From: an uncultured Haloferula sp.
Lineage (GTDB): Bacteria; Verrucomicrobiota; Verrucomicrobiae; Verrucomicrobiales; Akkermansiaceae
Assembly: GCA_946481625.1 (NCBI GenBank)
Contig: CAMLOZ010000156.1
Location: 1 to 7,494 of the forward strand
Direction: 5' to 3'
Length of the DNA: 7,494 nt
Shown here: in pieces, positions 6,438 through 7,494 of the stretch
How positions within the stretch are numbered: the stretch's first letter is position 1
How the letters are laid out: each line of letters opens with the position of its first letter
Translations under genes and position numbers: made by a program
The notes under the pieces: model-generated
What the model was told of the DNA's origin: nothing
Databases searched by the model: none
What the model saw: only the letters and a program-made list of their open reading frames with translations

Positions 6438-7220
6438 CTAATCCAACGGCTTCAACTCGATATTCCGGAACCAAACCCCCTGCCCCTCCGCCTGCAGGGC
6501 GATGTGCCCTGAAACCAACGCCTGGTTCGCCCCCGCCTCATAGAGTCCCTTGCTCGCCTCGATCCGCCCTTCCGGGTCGAGTTGCGGACGCTGGTAGCGC
6601 AGGACCTCCTTCCCGTTCACCCGGTGGATCACCTCCTCGTTGCCGTGAACCTCCAGCTCGATCTTCACCCACTCGCCAGCGGGAAAGGTCGGCGCTGTGG
6701 ATTCCACGATGTGCTGGGTCACCAGCTTGCCGTCGATCTCAAGGTTCGTCCCGGGCGTGCAGACATTCCCGGTCGGACGCTTCCCCTTCCCCTCGTCGGC
6801 AAGGAACTGGAACTCCAAACTCACCGGAAACGATTGCTTCAAACCCATGCTTTGCGGCGACTGCGAGTGATACATCACCCCGCTGTTCAGGTTCACATAG
6901 CCCGGCGCATCCGCCATCATCTTTCCCTCGAACCGGTATTCCATCCTCAGGATGTAACGGGAGTACGCCAGGTTCGAGTAGAGGTGGCCGTACTGCCCGC
7001 TGAACTTCCCGTAGCCGGCGTAGGACACCTTGAGGATCCTGTCCTCGACCCGGAACGTCTCGAAGGGATTCTCACCCAACGCATGCCCCGTCACCTTCGG
7101 GGTCCAACCCTCCAGATCCTTTCCGTTGAAAAGTTTCACCCACGGTCTCTCGTCCGCCAAGGCCGGCGAGAACACGGAATTCAACAGCGCGACGGCAATT
7201 GAAACGGATCGGATCGTCAT
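6438..7220 (-). CDS. Secreted DUF1080 (3-keto-disaccharide hydrolase-like) protein
   Basis: A 260-residue exported protein of the DUF1080 family (Pfam 3-keto-disaccharide hydrolase), which has a concanavalin/LamG-like beta-sandwich and is greatly expanded in Verrucomicrobiota and Planctomycetota. The signal peptide is residues 1-22 (MTIRSVSIAVALLNSVFSPALA, cut after ALA). Family landmarks are LFNGKDLEGWT (30-40), LNSGVMYHSQ (111-120), SLEFQFLADEGKG (134-146) with the usual acidic Glu136, GEWVKIELEVHGN...VNGKEV (182-206) and GHIALQAEGQGVWFRNIELKPL (238-259). The likely role is binding or cleaving glycans or keto-sugar glycosides outside the cytoplasm; the specific substrate is unknown. ATG 7220 is preferred to an in-frame TTG at 7232. 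GGAGG lies 26 nt upstream of the ATG, too far to act normally. The gene ends 23 nt from the convergent beta-lactamase gene, with no terminator visible between them. Confidence 0.93.
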   Translation of the reverse strand: MTIRSVSIAVALLNSVFSPALADERPWVKLFNGKDLEGWTPKVTGHALGENPFETFRVEDRILKVSYAGYGKFSGQYGHLYSNLAYSRYILRMEYRFEGKMMADAPGYVNLNSGVMYHSQSPQSMGLKQSFPVSLEFQFLADEGKGKRPTGNVCTPGTNLEIDGKLVTQHIVESTAPTFPAGEWVKIELEVHGNEEVIHRVNGKEVLRYQRPQLDPEGRIEASKGLYEAGANQALVSGHIALQAEGQGVWFRNIELKPLD

Positions 7221-7278
7221 GAAATCAAGCAAACGCCGCCAAGCAGCCTCCGGTCAATTCTCTACAGTCAGGATGCCG

Positions 7279-7298
7279 ATTGAATCGCAAAATTCAAT
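7279..7298. promoter_or_regulatory. Inverted repeat upstream of the DUF1080 gene
   Basis: Perfect 7-bp arms, ATTGAAT at 7279-7285 and ATTCAAT at 7292-7298, are separated by CGCAAA. The site is centred about 68 nt upstream of the DUF1080 ATG, a sensible place for a regulator operator. A second palindrome (7326-7337) is nearby. Operator function is inferred from position and symmetry alone; no regulator gene is present in the window. Confidence 0.35.
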
Positions 7299-7325
7299 GC
7301 GGCAGCCAGAATGACCGATCATTTC

Positions 7326-7337
7326 AATCGATCGATT
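7326..7337. promoter_or_regulatory. Perfect 12-bp palindrome AATCGATCGATT
   Basis: AATCGATCGATT is fully self-complementary, and two more T-A pairs lie outside one mismatched position (TT at 7323-7324 with AA at 7339-7340). It is just over 100 nt upstream of the DUF1080 start, at the edge of the AT-rich block. It could bind a dimeric regulator. Short palindromes of this size also occur by chance, so support is modest. Confidence 0.28.
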
Positions 7338-7360
7338 AAATCAAGCTCTACTCTCGCCCC

Positions 7361-7420
7361 TTCCTAAGACTATAATCAATTTAATTTTAATAATATACTC
7401 TCATTTTCACTATAATATCA
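7361..7420. other. Very AT-rich non-coding block
   Basis: By direct count only 11 of these 60 bases are G or C (18%), in sharp contrast to the GC-rich genes around it. ACTATAAT occurs twice, at 7369-7376 and 7409-7416, exactly 40 bp apart. The TATAAT cores look like plus-strand -10 boxes, but neither has a TTGACA-like -35 at proper spacing. No coding frame is supported from 7221 to the window end at 7494. The block may be a promoter or UP-like region for a gene beyond the window or for DUF1080, or a nucleoid-protein binding site. Confidence 0.45.
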
Positions 7421-7494
7421 GACCCGCTTCCTCAAGCCTTTCCATTTCTAGATAAACGCAAGCTCCAGCATTTGAGTTCTCGTTACGAAACGCT

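Noticed and set aside
7371..7416. Two TATAAT boxes as plus-strand sigma-70 promoters
   Set aside because: Sequences 16-18 bp upstream of either box do not resemble TTGACA and no plus-strand gene starts within the window after them; AT-richness alone makes TATAAT likely.

Overview
The window is a GC-rich, densely packed bacterial chromosomal segment carrying nine well-supported protein genes and no rRNA, tRNA, CRISPR array or recognisable transposase. The secreted DUF1080 protein, the GISHG-type alpha/beta hydrolase and the rarity of strong Shine-Dalgarno sites recall Verrucomicrobiota (Luteolibacter/Verrucomicrobiaceae-like). That placement is inferred from gene content and is not proven.

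Layout. From 84 to 2473, four minus-strand genes follow one another in transcription order: a VOC/glyoxalase-fold protein, a TruC-type tRNA pseudouridine synthase, a small cupin and a lipocalin lipoprotein (gaps 28, 94 and 45 nt). A 95-nt divergent gap separates them from a plus-strand pair 13 nt apart: a Tat-type exported serine hydrolase of the class C beta-lactamase fold (2569-3687) and a secreted alpha/beta hydrolase (3701-4726). A minus-strand maltose/galactoside-type O-acetyltransferase (4796-5359) converges on that pair. A complete class D (OXA-type) beta-lactamase (5623-6414, plus) then converges with a secreted DUF1080 protein (6438-7220, minus). The last 270 nt are non-coding, with two small palindromic sites and a very AT-rich block.

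How the genes fit together. Five of the nine products carry an export or lipoprotein signal (lipocalin, class C-like hydrolase, alpha/beta hydrolase, class D enzyme, DUF1080), so the region is rich in envelope and secreted hydrolytic functions. TruC is a housekeeping RNA modification enzyme. I see no shared pathway; this looks like an ordinary chromosomal neighbourhood rather than a new multi-gene system.

The most unusual structure is a pair of related direct repeats built from a GATTG-type heptamer (about 4740-4785 and 5564-5609, exactly 824 bp apart). They bracket the acetyltransferase, and the second copy forms the immediate 5' leader of the class D beta-lactamase gene. The other notable item is the beta-lactamase itself, which keeps every class D active-site motif.
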